A program made the translations under genes and the position numbers. Positions 26,604 to 35,329 of a stretch of 64,000 bases of DNA are shown here, in pieces; positions within the stretch are counted from its first letter, which is position 1; every line of letters starts with the position of its first letter. Source of the DNA: Streptomyces poonensis (lineage in GTDB: Bacteria > Actinomycetota > Actinomycetes > Streptomycetales > Streptomycetaceae); NCBI RefSeq assembly GCF_014650915.1, contig NZ_BMVW01000014.1, forward strand, positions 26,126 through 90,125, in the 5' to 3' direction. The notes below the pieces were generated by a model. It was not told the origin of the DNA and ran no database searches. It saw only the letters and a program-made list of their open reading frames with translations.

Positions 26604-26640
26604 CGCCCTGCCTTCCCCGTGCCGAGGGGAAGGCAGGGCG
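26604..26640 (-). terminator. Strong stem-loop after the rRNA methyltransferase-like gene
   Basis: A 15-bp perfect stem (26604-26618 with 26626-26640; arm CGCCCTGCCTTCCCC) closes a 7-nt loop just past the stop at 26668. The remaining bases of the 26384-26667 gap show nothing else. Confidence 0.75.
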
Positions 26641-26667
26641 GCAGGCGTGCCGCCCACTGTTCATGCG

Positions 26668-27513
26668 TCAGCGGGGCCGGTACGAGGTGGCCAGGACGGA
26701 GACGGTGACCTGGTCGGGCAGGGGGCCGTCGTCATCCAGGTCCGCACGTGGCACGTGGCGTGCGCTCGGTGTCATTGCCACCAGGTCGAGGACGTCCTGC
26801 CGGGCCAGGGGCGCGGCGTACTCGACCAGTTCGGTGACGGTGGCGTCGAAGTAAGGATGCAGCGCCCGGTGCAGGCGCTCCTCCTTGGCAGGGTCGATCG
26901 TGACCATCGCCGGGAGCGGGCCGCGCAGCTCCGCCAGGTGCCGCCGCGTAGGACGCACCACGATCAGCCGGCCGGATGAGCGCAGCACCCGATGGAACTC
27001 GGACGGGTTCCGGGGCGCGAACACGTCAAGCACCACGTCGGCCACCCCGTCGGCCAGCGGGAAGGGGCGGAAGACGTCCCAGGTCGCCGCGGCGGCTCGT
27101 TCATGGGCCCGGCCCGCCGAGCGCAGTGCGCGCACCGAGGTGTCCAGACCCAGCCCACGGGCGACGGACAGTCGGTCGAGCACACCGGCCAGGTAGTAGC
27201 CCGTGCCGCACCCCACATCCACGACCGTGCCCTGTCCGGTCACGGCGTCGGCCGCCAGGCGTGCCACGGTCCGGCGGATGGGCCCGTACGTTCCGGTGGA
27301 CAGGAACCGGCTCCGGGCCCGAGCCATGGCGGCGTCATCGCCGCTGGTGGCGCGGGTGCCCGCCAGGAGGCTGACGTAGCCGTGGCGGGCGACGTCGAAG
27401 GTGTGGCCCGCCGGGCAACGCAGCGCACCACCGCGGGGATGGAGGTGAGCGCGGCACGTCGGGCAGCGCAGCAGGTCGAGGAACGATGCGAGGGCAGGGC
27501 GAAGAACGGGCAC
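26668..27513 (-). CDS. RlmA/TlrB-like 23S rRNA (guanine-N1) methyltransferase
   Basis: A 281-residue protein starting with a zinc site (LRCPTC and CPAGHTFDVARHGY, i.e. CxxC...CxxxH), then SGDDAAMARARSRFL. The SAM pocket is VVDVGCGTGYYLAG, followed by VLDVFAPRNPSEF. This order of elements defines the RlmA(II)/TlrB/MycD-type enzymes that methylate G748 region bases; some members give macrolide resistance. Whether this one is housekeeping or protective is unclear. The GTG at 27513 follows AGGAG; the longer frame upstream lacks homology. Confidence 0.82.
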   Translation of the reverse strand: MPVLRPALASFLDLLRCPTCRAHLHPRGGALRCPAGHTFDVARHGYVSLLAGTRATSGDDAAMARARSRFLSTGTYGPIRRTVARLAADAVTGQGTVVDVGCGTGYYLAGVLDRLSVARGLGLDTSVRALRSAGRAHERAAAATWDVFRPFPLADGVADVVLDVFAPRNPSEFHRVLRSSGRLIVVRPTRRHLAELRGPLPAMVTIDPAKEERLHRALHPYFDATVTELVEYAAPLARQDVLDLVAMTPSARHVPRADLDDDGPLPDQVTVSVLATSYRPR

Positions 27514-27659
27514 GAGGCACTCCTGGCAACGGTGGAGGAAAGGGACCGTGCCTGTGCGTGCACATTGAGGGGCGCCACCCGGGAACACACAGGTCCAGCC
27601 TCTGGTCACCTGGGTGCGGGAGCGCGAAGAGAACGTGATGCACGCGGCAGGCACGCCTA

Positions 27660-27689
27660 GGAGGGCGACGCCGTCCGGCATCGCCCTCC
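27660..27689 (-). terminator. Stem-loop after the MerR-HEAT operon
   Basis: A perfect 9-bp stem, GGAGGGCGA / TCGCCCTCC, with a 12-nt loop lies 115 bp past the MerR stop codon in the 27514-27803 gap. Confidence 0.55.
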
Positions 27690-27803
27690 AGACCTCCCGG
27701 TCACAGGAAGCAGTGGTGCGGGGTGCTCAGAGCGCTCATGGATGCCACGCCACGAGTCTACGATCTTCGACGGGAGCCTCACTGTCACGATCGGTTCGAA
27801 CCG

Positions 27804-28814
27804 TCATCGTGCGGTGCGCAGTCCGAGGACGTACGTCGCGGTGAGCGCAACGGCAGGGTCTTCGTCCTGTGACAGATCCGCGAGGGCACGTGACGTCTTG
27901 GCCCCCGGGACATCCGCGAGCGCCTGGGTCAGGCGTCGACGCGCGGACGGTCCAACGGTGTCGTGGGCGAGACAGTCGACGAGCCTGGTGGCGATCTGAT
28001 CCGCCAGCTCGGGATCACTCGCCAGCGTGCTCAGCGCATCGGCTGCGTCGACGTCGTTCGCATCCTCGACGATCATGTCGATGAGCGTCGGGACCGCGTC
28101 GGCTGTGCCCCGTGTCCCGAGCACCAGAGCCGCACACCTGCGGACGACGATGTCGGAGTTCCCGAGGGCATCGCGCAGCAGCGCGGTCGCCTCATCGCTC
28201 GGCAGCTCGGCGATGGACCGGACGGCACGCTTCCGCACCTCGGCGACTGGTGAGCCGAGGCCCTCCGCCAGCAGTGCGAGTCCGGATCCGTCATCGGCCG
28301 ATCGAGCCAGAGCCCATCGAAGGGCTCCGGCGACGTTCGGGTCCGTCTCGCTCAGGGCTGCCTCGACCAGGGCTTCCACCGGCACCGTGACCTCTGCGAC
28401 CGAGGACAGGGCCGCGCGCTGACGTTTCCCGGCACTCTCCGCACCCAGGGCCTGGAGAAGCGCGACGATCTGGAGAACGTCCCCCCAGTCGGCGGGTTCC
28501 GTGGCATCGATCCGACGGAGTCGCGTGAGCAGTCTCGTTTCACCCGCGATGCGGTCCAGCGTCTGGCGGATGAGGTCGTCGACGAGCTCCGAGGGCTTGA
28601 AGCCGGGATCGTCCAGCGCGCGCCCGACCTCGCGCAGCGACAGTCCCAGTGACCGCAGGCTCTCGATATGGAAGATCCGCCGGATGTCCTCGCTGGAGTA
28701 CTCCCGATAGCCGGACTCGGTACGACCCGTCGGCCGCACCAGGCCGAGCGAGTCGTAATGCCTGAGCATGCGGGCGCTGACCCCGGACCGCCGTGCCACC
28801 TCACCGATCAGCAC
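27804..28814 (-). CDS. MerR-family regulator fused to HEAT repeats
   Basis: This 336-residue protein begins with a MerR winged helix (LIGEVARRSGVSARMLRHYD, then GYREYSSEDIRRIFHIESLR) and a short dimerisation coil to about residue 105. Instead of a small effector domain it carries roughly five HEAT-like helical pairs (LRWALARSADDGSGLALLAE; VRKRAVRSIAELPSDEATAL; VVRRCAALVLGTRGTADAVP). HEAT repeats usually bind proteins or ligands by their curved surface. The GTG at 28814 lies 6 bp after the stop of a HEAT-repeat protein on the same strand, so the two form one operon. Confidence 0.85.
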   Translation of the reverse strand: MLIGEVARRSGVSARMLRHYDSLGLVRPTGRTESGYREYSSEDIRRIFHIESLRSLGLSLREVGRALDDPGFKPSELVDDLIRQTLDRIAGETRLLTRLRRIDATEPADWGDVLQIVALLQALGAESAGKRQRAALSSVAEVTVPVEALVEAALSETDPNVAGALRWALARSADDGSGLALLAEGLGSPVAEVRKRAVRSIAELPSDEATALLRDALGNSDIVVRRCAALVLGTRGTADAVPTLIDMIVEDANDVDAADALSTLASDPELADQIATRLVDCLAHDTVGPSARRRLTQALADVPGAKTSRALADLSQDEDPAVALTATYVLGLRTAR

Positions 28815-28820
28815 TTCCTG

Positions 28821-29489
28821 TCACCCCTCCTGGCCGGCCGGTCCGAGGGCCACGATGCGCTTCGCCTCCTCGACCGCGAACGCGAATCCGGCATCCGGGT
28901 CGCGGAACAGCCGTTCCGTGGCGATCGCGTGCTGACGCGCGCGAGGGTCGGCAAGCGTCATCGCGGCGCGCAGGGTCGGCATGATCACCTCACCGAGCGC
29001 GATCAGCGCCCGGCTCAGGCTCAACTGCGTCTCACGCTCGCCGCGCCCGAGCTGTGTCGCCAGCACTCCGGCCAGTTCCCGTTCCTCGCCTTCCGGTACG
29101 AGTACGACCGCTGCCCGCCAAGCGCTCCGCGCCACCTCGTCGTCGGTGTCGGTCAGGAGCGCCCGTGTGATCGCGGGCCATGCTCGCCGACTCCCGATCT
29201 TGGACAGTGTGTGCAGCGCCTGGCTGCGCGCCTGGGCGCGCTCCGAGCGGAGCGCATCGATGAGCTTCGGGACCGTCATCGCCGACGGGTGGCGGGTGAG
29301 TGCCCACGTGAGCATTTCGCGCACGTAGAACTCGGGCTCGACCGCGCATCGTTCGACGAGCTTGTCGATGTACCGCGGGTCCGGGTCCGTGCCGACAGCC
29401 AATGCTGCCTGCAGTCGTACCGACGAGCTGCTGTTCTCCAGTACCTGGAGAGCCCTCATCGTGCTCGAGTCCTCTTGCGACATGGTCAC
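28821..29489 (-). CDS. HEAT-repeat protein, partner of the MerR-HEAT regulator
   Basis: A protein of about 222 residues made almost entirely of HEAT repeats: VRLQAALAVGTDPDPRYIDK, FYVREMLTWALTRHPSAMTV, ARSQALHTLSKIGSRRAWPA, EVARSAWRAAVVLVPEGEER. There is no enzyme motif, signal or membrane segment. The GTG at 29489 is chosen because AAGGAGG lies 8 nt upstream; GTG 29495 is too close and ATG 29483 is also possible. It is the first gene of the operon with the MerR-HEAT regulator and sits behind a MerR-type operator. Confidence 0.75.
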   Translation of the reverse strand: MTMSQEDSSTMRALQVLENSSSSVRLQAALAVGTDPDPRYIDKLVERCAVEPEFYVREMLTWALTRHPSAMTVPKLIDALRSERAQARSQALHTLSKIGSRRAWPAITRALLTDTDDEVARSAWRAAVVLVPEGEERELAGVLATQLGRGERETQLSLSRALIALGEVIMPTLRAAMTLADPRARQHAIATERLFRDPDAGFAFAVEEAKRIVALGPAGQEG

Positions 29490-29518
29490 CGGCACCGCCT
29501 CCTTGGCTCCAGTGAAGA

Positions 29519-29537
29519 CCTTGTCACTGTGTCAAGG
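29519..29537 (-). promoter_or_regulatory. 19-bp MerR-type palindrome at the HEAT operon promoter
   Basis: CCTTGTCACTGTGTCAAGG is a near-perfect dyad, with one mismatched pair, about 30 bp upstream of the HEAT gene start. On the minus strand TTGACC immediately precedes it, as a -35 hexamer would with a long spacer. This suggests the MerR-HEAT protein regulates its own operon. Confidence 0.6.
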
Positions 29538-29681
29538 TCAAGCGCGGCCGGCGGTCACCCCGTGGGACGGCCGGGTGCCTTCGGGCTCTCTCCCTGTGGG
29601 AGACGGCACGTCGACGTGCTGAAAACCACCGCATCTGATGTGCTTGTCTGTGCAGTTTCTCCCTTTATGCGAGGATCGATC

Positions 29682-29870
29682 ATGGGCAGTGACGAAACAC
29701 GCGAACGGCTCCAGCACATGCGCGAGAAAGCCCGGGAACTGGCGGATGCCGCGGGGCGGTCCAGCGACCCGGCGGAACGGCAGCGTCTGCAGGAGAAGGC
29801 CCGCAGGTTGCAGTCCCGTAGCGAACAGGAAAGCGCCATGCGGAGCGGAGACATCTACCCTTCGGAGTAG
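29682..29870 (+). CDS. DUF6381 family small helical protein
   Basis: A 62-residue hydrophilic protein predicted to be a helical hairpin: ERLQHMREKARELADAAGRS, then DPAERQRLQEKARRLQSRSE and a GDIYPSE tail. It matches the small DUF6381 proteins found in many copies in Streptomyces, whose role is unknown. The ATG at 29682 follows GCGAGGAT. It is a single gene between the divergent HEAT operon and the OYE gene. Confidence 0.8.
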   Translation: MGSDETRERLQHMREKARELADAAGRSSDPAERQRLQEKARRLQSRSEQESAMRSGDIYPSE

Positions 29871-30036
29871 AGAGCTGCTCGCCATCCGCTGTGAGCAGCG
29901 CTTCGTGAGGACGGCGTGGTCGCCGTCGTTGCCCGCTGTTCTTGTGCGAAGCGGGTCAGCATGATCGAAAAGTGACGTCCGTCGCAGTCAGCGCCGTCTG
30001 GAAATGTTGCGTTCTCGGATTATGTTGCACCCGCAC

Positions 30037-31116
30037 ATGAACATTTTCACGCCCGTCTTCCTGGGAGACGTCGAACTCGCCAACCGGGTCGTCATGGCCC
30101 CGCTGACCCGGATGCGCTCCGGTTCCTCCGGTGTTCCCGGGGACCTGGTGGTGGAGCACTACCGGCAGCGGGCGAGCATCGGACTGATCATCACCGAGGG
30201 CACCTACCCGAACCACGAGTCGCAGGCCTTCGTGGGACAGCCGGGCATCGTCACCGACGAGCAGGTGGCGGGCTGGCGGCGGGTGGCCGAGGCGGTGCAC
30301 GCCCGCGGAGGCCGCATCGTGATGCAGGTCATGCACGGCGGCCGGGTCACCCACCCCGACGTCAACGGCGGCCGTCGGGTCGTCGCCCCCAGCGCGATCG
30401 CGATCGACGGCGAGGGGCACACGGAGAAGGGCAAGCAGCCCTACCCGGTGCCGCACGCGCTGACCGTCGAGGAGGCGCGGGCGGCCCTCGACGACTTCGT
30501 CACCGCCTCCCGCCGGGCGGTGGAGGAGGCCGGCCTGGACGGCGTGGAGATCCACGGCGCCAACGGCTACCTGCTGCACGAGTTCCTCTCCCCGGCGTCC
30601 AACCGGCGTACCGACGAATACGGCGGCTCCCCGGAGAACCGGGCCCGCTTCGTCGTCGAGGTGGTGACGGCGGTGGCCGAGGCCATCGGCGCCGGCCGGG
30701 TCGGGCTGCGGATCTCCCCGGAGCACAACATCCAGGACGCCCTCGAGACCGACCGGGACGACGTCCTGGCCACGTACGGCCACCTGATGGACCAGCTGCG
30801 CCCGCTGGGCCTGGCGTACCTCTCCGTCCTGCACCGGGAGCCGGCCGGCGAACTGGTCCAGGAGCTGCGCCGCCGCTTCGGCGGCAAGCTGATCGCCAAC
30901 AGCGGCTTCGCCTCGCCGACCACGCGTGAGGAGGCGGTGGAGCTGATCGAGGCCGCGCACGCCGACGCCGTGGCCGTGGGCCGCGCGGTCATCGCCAACC
31001 CCGACCTCGTCGAGCGCTGGCAGGGCGAGCACCCGGAGAACGAGCCGCGACCCGGGCTGTTCTACGCGCCGGGGGCCGAGGGGTACACCGACTACCCGTT
31101 CCTCCGGGCGAGCTGA
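30037..31116 (+). CDS. Old Yellow Enzyme family alkene reductase
   Basis: A 359-residue FMN-dependent TIM-barrel ene-reductase. It shows LANRVVMAPLTRMR, GLIITEGTYPNHES, MQVMHGGR, the VEIHGANGYLLHEFLSP block followed by NRRTDEYGGS, and the phosphate-binding NSGF and AVAVGRAVIANPDL. It reduces activated C=C bonds with NAD(P)H and may serve detoxification. ATG 30037 starts at the usual NIFTPV; ATGs at 30022 and 30004 are also in frame, and none has a clear Shine-Dalgarno. The gene is followed by a strong terminator. Confidence 0.93.
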   Translation: MNIFTPVFLGDVELANRVVMAPLTRMRSGSSGVPGDLVVEHYRQRASIGLIITEGTYPNHESQAFVGQPGIVTDEQVAGWRRVAEAVHARGGRIVMQVMHGGRVTHPDVNGGRRVVAPSAIAIDGEGHTEKGKQPYPVPHALTVEEARAALDDFVTASRRAVEEAGLDGVEIHGANGYLLHEFLSPASNRRTDEYGGSPENRARFVVEVVTAVAEAIGAGRVGLRISPEHNIQDALETDRDDVLATYGHLMDQLRPLGLAYLSVLHREPAGELVQELRRRFGGKLIANSGFASPTTREEAVELIEAAHADAVAVGRAVIANPDLVERWQGEHPENEPRPGLFYAPGAEGYTDYPFLRAS

Positions 31117-31136
31117 GCCCCGCAACGCCCCGCGAC

Positions 31137-31186
31137 CGTACGCCCGTCCCCCTGTCCGCACCGCGCGGCGCGGGGACGGGCGTACG
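31137..31186. terminator. Strong stem-loop between OYE and the CIS cluster
   Basis: A perfect 15-bp stem, CGTACGCCCGTCCCC / GGGGACGGGCGTACG, encloses 20 nt. It lies between convergent genes and could stop transcription from both sides. Confidence 0.75.
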
Positions 31187-31309
31187 GGCGTGTACGGCTG
31201 TGTACCCGTTCACTTCACGAGCTCCAGAGGTTCCAGAGGTGCACTGAGCCGCGCAGGGACGCCGGGCGTCGCCGCCCGGGCCGCGCCGTCGGCGTGGTGC
31301 TCGCTCCGG

Positions 31310-32800
31310 TCAGCCCCGCTGGAAGAACTCCACCTCGGCCAGGGCCAGGTGACGGCCCCCGGTCAGGTCGACGGCCGAGCGCAGCACCAGGCGCACCGTC
31401 TTCACGTCGCTTATTCCGGTGGGGATCGTCTGCGGGCCCGGTTTGTCGCTGAGGGTGAGCTCCTTGTGGTGCTTGGTGCCGTCCTGCGCCGTCACCTCCA
31501 GGTCCATCTGGAGCGCGCGTGCCTGGCGGGCGTAGTCCTCCGGGGACGCGGACGCGCCGTTGGTGATGATCAGGTCGACCAGCCGGAACGGCTTGCGGAA
31601 GGTGTAGGTCACCGAGGCGCCCGGCGCGGGCGCGCCCCAGTAGCGGTTGTTCAGCCCGTCCGTGGTGTTCGTCGCCGGGTGCCGGGGGACCTCGGCGCTC
31701 GCCCCGACGTCCACCGGGGTCACGGGTCTGGGCTTGCTCAGCTTGTCCCTGGTGTCCTCGAACAGGGCGCGTCCGGCGGGCAGGAGCAGGAGACCGGCCG
31801 CGCACAGAGCAACCACCACGGCCAGGATCACCAGGAGCCGTACCGCCCGGCCGGAGCTCGACCGCACCCGGCGGCGGAACGGCCACACGGTCCGCCACCA
31901 CGGCAGCGGAGCGGGCTTCGCGGCCGAATTCAGCGGGGTCGCGCAGCGCCGGCAGAACCTGCGGTCCGGCGGGTTGGGCGTGCCGCAGGCGGGGCACGGC
32001 GTCCCCGTCATCTCGTCCGGCACCGCCACGGGGCGTACGACGGGGCGCGGGGCCACCGGCTTCGCCGGGCGTACGGGCAGTACGGGGTCCGGTGCCGATG
32101 TCTCGGGGGTGGGGGCGGCCGGGGGCCGAGGGTCCGGCACGCTACGAAGGGTTGGAGCGGGTGAAGTGGGCGAGGGCGGGGGCGAGGGTGGAGTGGGTGA
32201 GGGCGATGGCGTCGGCGGAGCTTGCGGAGGCCGTGCGCCCGTTTCCGATGCGGTGGGTCCGGACGCTGTGCATTCGGATGCGGTGGGTCCGGATACGGAC
32301 GGCGCCGGTGCCGTGGCGGGGGGAGTCCGGTCGGCGAAGGGGGGTTCCCCGGCGCTGACGGGCGAGCCGTGCGCAGAAGCGGTCGACTTGGTGGGGGCAT
32401 CGTCCGGGCCGGTCCGGCCAACGTCCGGGCTGGTGCGGGCGTCGTCCGGGCCGGTCCGGGGTGGAGGGTTCGCTGTCTTCTTCCGGTCGGGATCGTCGCC
32501 GGGACCCATGTGGTCGCCGGGGGGCGATTCCGCGGCCGGAGGAGCGCTCACTGCCCGCGCCGCGCCCCGGTGACGGCCCGTCAGCCGGGTGCGCAGCGGC
32601 GAAGTACGGGCAGGCTCGGCGGGCGCGGGCTCGTCCTCCGGGGAAGGCGCGGGCGCCGGGGTGCGGTCCGGCGGGACCGGGGGCGCCGAGCGCGTGCTCG
32701 TCGTCGGTGCGGTGTCCGACCAGCCCAGGTACGCGCCGCAGTTGCCGCAGAAGTCGTCGTCCGGGCTGTTGGACGCCCCGCACGCGGGACACGCGCGCAT
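31310..32800 (-). CDS. CIS-cluster zinc-ribbon membrane protein, CisA-like, with NADase-type glycan-binding domain
   Basis: This 496-residue protein has a clear layout. A zinc ribbon (CPACGASN...FCGNCG) at 4-24 is followed by a long Pro/Ser/Thr-rich disordered arm (about 30-265) and a second zinc ribbon (CPACGTPNPPDRRFCRRC). One membrane helix (LLVILAVVVALCAAGLLLL, about 335-355) follows. The exported C-terminal beta-sandwich (TDGLNNRYWGAP, VTYTFRKPFRLVDLIITNGA, LALAEVEFF) is of the NADase-type glycan-binding kind. It is the last gene of the minus-strand CIS operon. From memory, the layout matches CisA of S. coelicolor, which ties the injection system to the membrane. SD GGGAGG precedes the ATG. 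Confidence 0.75.
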   Translation of the reverse strand: MRACPACGASNSPDDDFCGNCGAYLGWSDTAPTTSTRSAPPVPPDRTPAPAPSPEDEPAPAEPARTSPLRTRLTGRHRGAARAVSAPPAAESPPGDHMGPGDDPDRKKTANPPPRTGPDDARTSPDVGRTGPDDAPTKSTASAHGSPVSAGEPPFADRTPPATAPAPSVSGPTASECTASGPTASETGARPPQAPPTPSPSPTPPSPPPSPTSPAPTLRSVPDPRPPAAPTPETSAPDPVLPVRPAKPVAPRPVVRPVAVPDEMTGTPCPACGTPNPPDRRFCRRCATPLNSAAKPAPLPWWRTVWPFRRRVRSSSGRAVRLLVILAVVVALCAAGLLLLPAGRALFEDTRDKLSKPRPVTPVDVGASAEVPRHPATNTTDGLNNRYWGAPAPGASVTYTFRKPFRLVDLIITNGASASPEDYARQARALQMDLEVTAQDGTKHHKELTLSDKPGPQTIPTGISDVKTVRLVLRSAVDLTGGRHLALAEVEFFQRG

Positions 32801-32804
32801 GACG

Positions 32805-33371
32805 TCACCTCCCTTCGTCGGTGGGCGGGCCGGGCAGGACCTCCACCCGGCAGACGGTGTGCACCGGGCACATGACCCGGACGATCTCGCGGACGCGGTC
32901 GGCGTCCACCTCGTTGTCCCCGTGGTCCGGCCACACCCGGACCAGCGGATCGGAGGAAGGCTCCGGCGGGAGGGCGGCACCGGCGGTGCTCGACCACGTC
33001 GCGCCGCCGTCCCCGGTCACCTCGGCGTGCACGCCGAGCGCGAGCCGCAGCGCCTCCACCAGTCCGCGCCTGGTGCCGCGCCACCGGTGCAGCTCCACCG
33101 CGCGGACGACGGCCTCGCGGCGCTGTTCCACGGGCCACTGCGGGTCGTCGGCGGCGCCCACCCAGGACGCCAGCCAGGCCAGGAAGTCGGTCGGAGCCAC
33201 CCGGGGGTCCAGGTAGGCGGACAGGTTGTCGAGGGTCGTGAAGACCGGCGCGAGGACGGTGTCGAGTCCGGCGGTGAAGCGCTGCGCGAAGTCGTCGTCG
33301 GCGTACAGGGCGGGCAGCTGCCCGCCGATCGGGTACCGGCTCGGCAGGCCGGGCACGGCGGCGCGGCTCAT
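32805..33371 (-). CDS. CIS baseplate protein, phage tail protein I-like
   Basis: A 188-residue protein of the phage-tail-I/gp7-like group: LPALYADDDFAQRFTAGLDT, a DNLSAYLDPRVAPTDFLAWL segment and WRGTRRGLVEALRLALG. In contractile systems this wedge protein binds baseplate J. The ATG overlaps the baseplate-J stop (ATGA), and its own stop lies 5 bp before the CisA-like gene, so all are co-translated. Confidence 0.82.
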   Translation of the reverse strand: MSRAAVPGLPSRYPIGGQLPALYADDDFAQRFTAGLDTVLAPVFTTLDNLSAYLDPRVAPTDFLAWLASWVGAADDPQWPVEQRREAVVRAVELHRWRGTRRGLVEALRLALGVHAEVTGDGGATWSSTAGAALPPEPSSDPLVRVWPDHGDNEVDADRVREIVRVMCPVHTVCRVEVLPGPPTDEGR

Positions 33372-35329
33372 CCCCGTGCCCCCTCCGGCTCGACGGCCGT
33401 GACGACCACCTGGTGCTGGTGGGAGAAGACCAGCGCGCCCGCGGTCACGTCGACGCGGTCGGCGGGCGCGCCGCGCCGCCCGGTGACCGGGTCGGCAGGG
33501 AACAGCCGGACGTCCTCCACCAGCGCGTTGCCGGTGGCGCGTTGCAGTACGCCGAAAACCTCCCCGTACTGCACCGGCCGCCCGAACGGCCACCCGGTGC
33601 CCTCGGGACCGCCCCGCAGCGGGTCGAGGTACCCGAACAGCGCGTCGAGCGCCGCGTCGCGCACCCGGTCGGTGTCGCCGGGCGCGGCCGCGAGCCGGGC
33701 CACCACGGTGACGCCCTGGTAGACCGGCGGCTCCACGACCAGACGGGTGCCGATCAGACGCCGTTCGTCGAGGCTCGCGGTGATCGCCCGGAGCACCTGC
33801 TCGGAGGGGATCAGCTGCTCGAAGCGGAGCCGGCCGTCCTCGTCGGTGACCGCGTCCGGCACCACCAGGACCCGTACCGCGCCCGCGCCGTCGCCGGCGG
33901 GCAGACAGCGGACCCGGCGCACCGAGGGCGCCGCCTGGCGGCTGATGATCTCGTAGTCCTCGGCGGTCACCGCGCGCTCCTGCATCCGCAGCGCGTCCGG
34001 TGCCCGCAGCTTGGCGTTGGCGAGGCTCTCACCGGCGACGCCGCCGCGCGCCGCCTCCCGGTTGACGACCCGCGCCACGTACGGGACGGAGCTGCGCAGC
34101 ACGGAGATCGCGCCGCGGGCGACGTTGCCCGCGGTGCCGCCGCCGGTGCGGTAGCGGGCCACCCGCACCTGGGCGCCCTTGGGCGGCACCGCTCCGCACG
34201 GCCGCAGCGTGCCGTCCGGTTCGCGCAGCGCCGGGGGGAAGGTGAACTCGCCGGTGGTGGCGTCGACGCGGACGTGCCGGTCGGCGGGCCCGGAGCGGCC
34301 GAAGTGCTCCACCAGCTCCCAGCGCTGCCAGCCCTCGGCCGAGGACACCTCCACCACGGGGGGTTCGGCGTCGAGGAGGACCGGCGGGCGGGCGAGCCGG
34401 AACGTCTGCCCCGCGACCCCCTCCGAGGTGCCGAGCGGCACGTCGGTCACGGTCTCGGCGTGCTCCACGGACATGGTGCCGCCCACGGTGAACACCGCCG
34501 CCTCGCGTACCGTCGGGGACTCCGAGTAGAACGGCTGGCCCGGCTCCGCCTCGGTGACGCGGCAGCGCAGCCAGCCGGCCCGCGTCCCGCCGATCACCGA
34601 CGCCGTGTGCCCGGCCGGTACGTGCACGATGACCTCGCCGGGCCGGTTCAGCCCGCCGGTGGTGTCCGTGCCGGTCTCGCAACGCTGCCAGCCGCCGCCG
34701 TCCCACGCCTCCCACGCGAGCGGGGGCTGACGCGGGTCCACCCCGACGCCCTCCACCCGGCTGTCCAGGCGTACGGCGACGATGCAGCGCGGCACCGCCG
34801 CCGGCAGCCCGAACAGCAGCGCGTCGCCCGGTTCCGGCGCCGCCTGGAAGCACGGGATGTCGCGGCCCTCGGAGAGCGCCCCGGTCCGGTCGGTCTGGTC
34901 GCCGGTGCGCGGAGCGGTCACCAGACGCGTCAACTCGCTGGGCACGATGCGCAGTTCGTCCGTGGTCGTGAACACCACGGCCTCGTCGGTCTCGCCGCGC
35001 GCGGTGGTCACCTCGGTGCCCGCGGGCAGCGCCACCGTGTCGGGCTGCGGCGCCGACAGCCAGAAGTCGACCTCGGCCACCGCCGCCGTCGGCGGGAACA
35101 GGCGGATGCCCAGCAGGTCGAGGAAAGCGGTGTAGTTCTTGTCCGGCACCCGGTTCAGCCGGTACAGCAACTGGTCCACGAGGTAGGCGAACGTCTCGAT
35201 CAGGGTGACGCCCGGGTCGGACACGTTGTGGTCGGTCCACTCCGGGGCGCGCTGCTGCACGTACCGCTTCGCCTCGTCGACGAGCTGCTGGAACCGCCGG
35301 TCGTCCAGATTGGGGGAGGGCAGGACCAT
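33368..35329 (-). CDS. CIS baseplate J-like wedge protein (gp6 family)
   Basis: A 653-residue baseplate assembly protein. The N-terminus (APEWTDHNVSDPGVTLIETF, then LVDQLLYRLNRVPDKNYTAF) is the hallmark of baseplate-J proteins of actinobacterial CIS. The C-terminal half has the typical TAEDYEIISRQ and VSIxGP-like wedge region. It forms the baseplate ring that holds the sheath in its loaded state. The start overlaps the gp25 stop (TGATG). Confidence 0.9.
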   Translation of the reverse strand: MVLPSPNLDDRRFQQLVDEAKRYVQQRAPEWTDHNVSDPGVTLIETFAYLVDQLLYRLNRVPDKNYTAFLDLLGIRLFPPTAAVAEVDFWLSAPQPDTVALPAGTEVTTARGETDEAVVFTTTDELRIVPSELTRLVTAPRTGDQTDRTGALSEGRDIPCFQAAPEPGDALLFGLPAAVPRCIVAVRLDSRVEGVGVDPRQPPLAWEAWDGGGWQRCETGTDTTGGLNRPGEVIVHVPAGHTASVIGGTRAGWLRCRVTEAEPGQPFYSESPTVREAAVFTVGGTMSVEHAETVTDVPLGTSEGVAGQTFRLARPPVLLDAEPPVVEVSSAEGWQRWELVEHFGRSGPADRHVRVDATTGEFTFPPALREPDGTLRPCGAVPPKGAQVRVARYRTGGGTAGNVARGAISVLRSSVPYVARVVNREAARGGVAGESLANAKLRAPDALRMQERAVTAEDYEIISRQAAPSVRRVRCLPAGDGAGAVRVLVVPDAVTDEDGRLRFEQLIPSEQVLRAITASLDERRLIGTRLVVEPPVYQGVTVVARLAAAPGDTDRVRDAALDALFGYLDPLRGGPEGTGWPFGRPVQYGEVFGVLQRATGNALVEDVRLFPADPVTGRRGAPADRVDVTAGALVFSHQHQVVVTAVEPEGARG

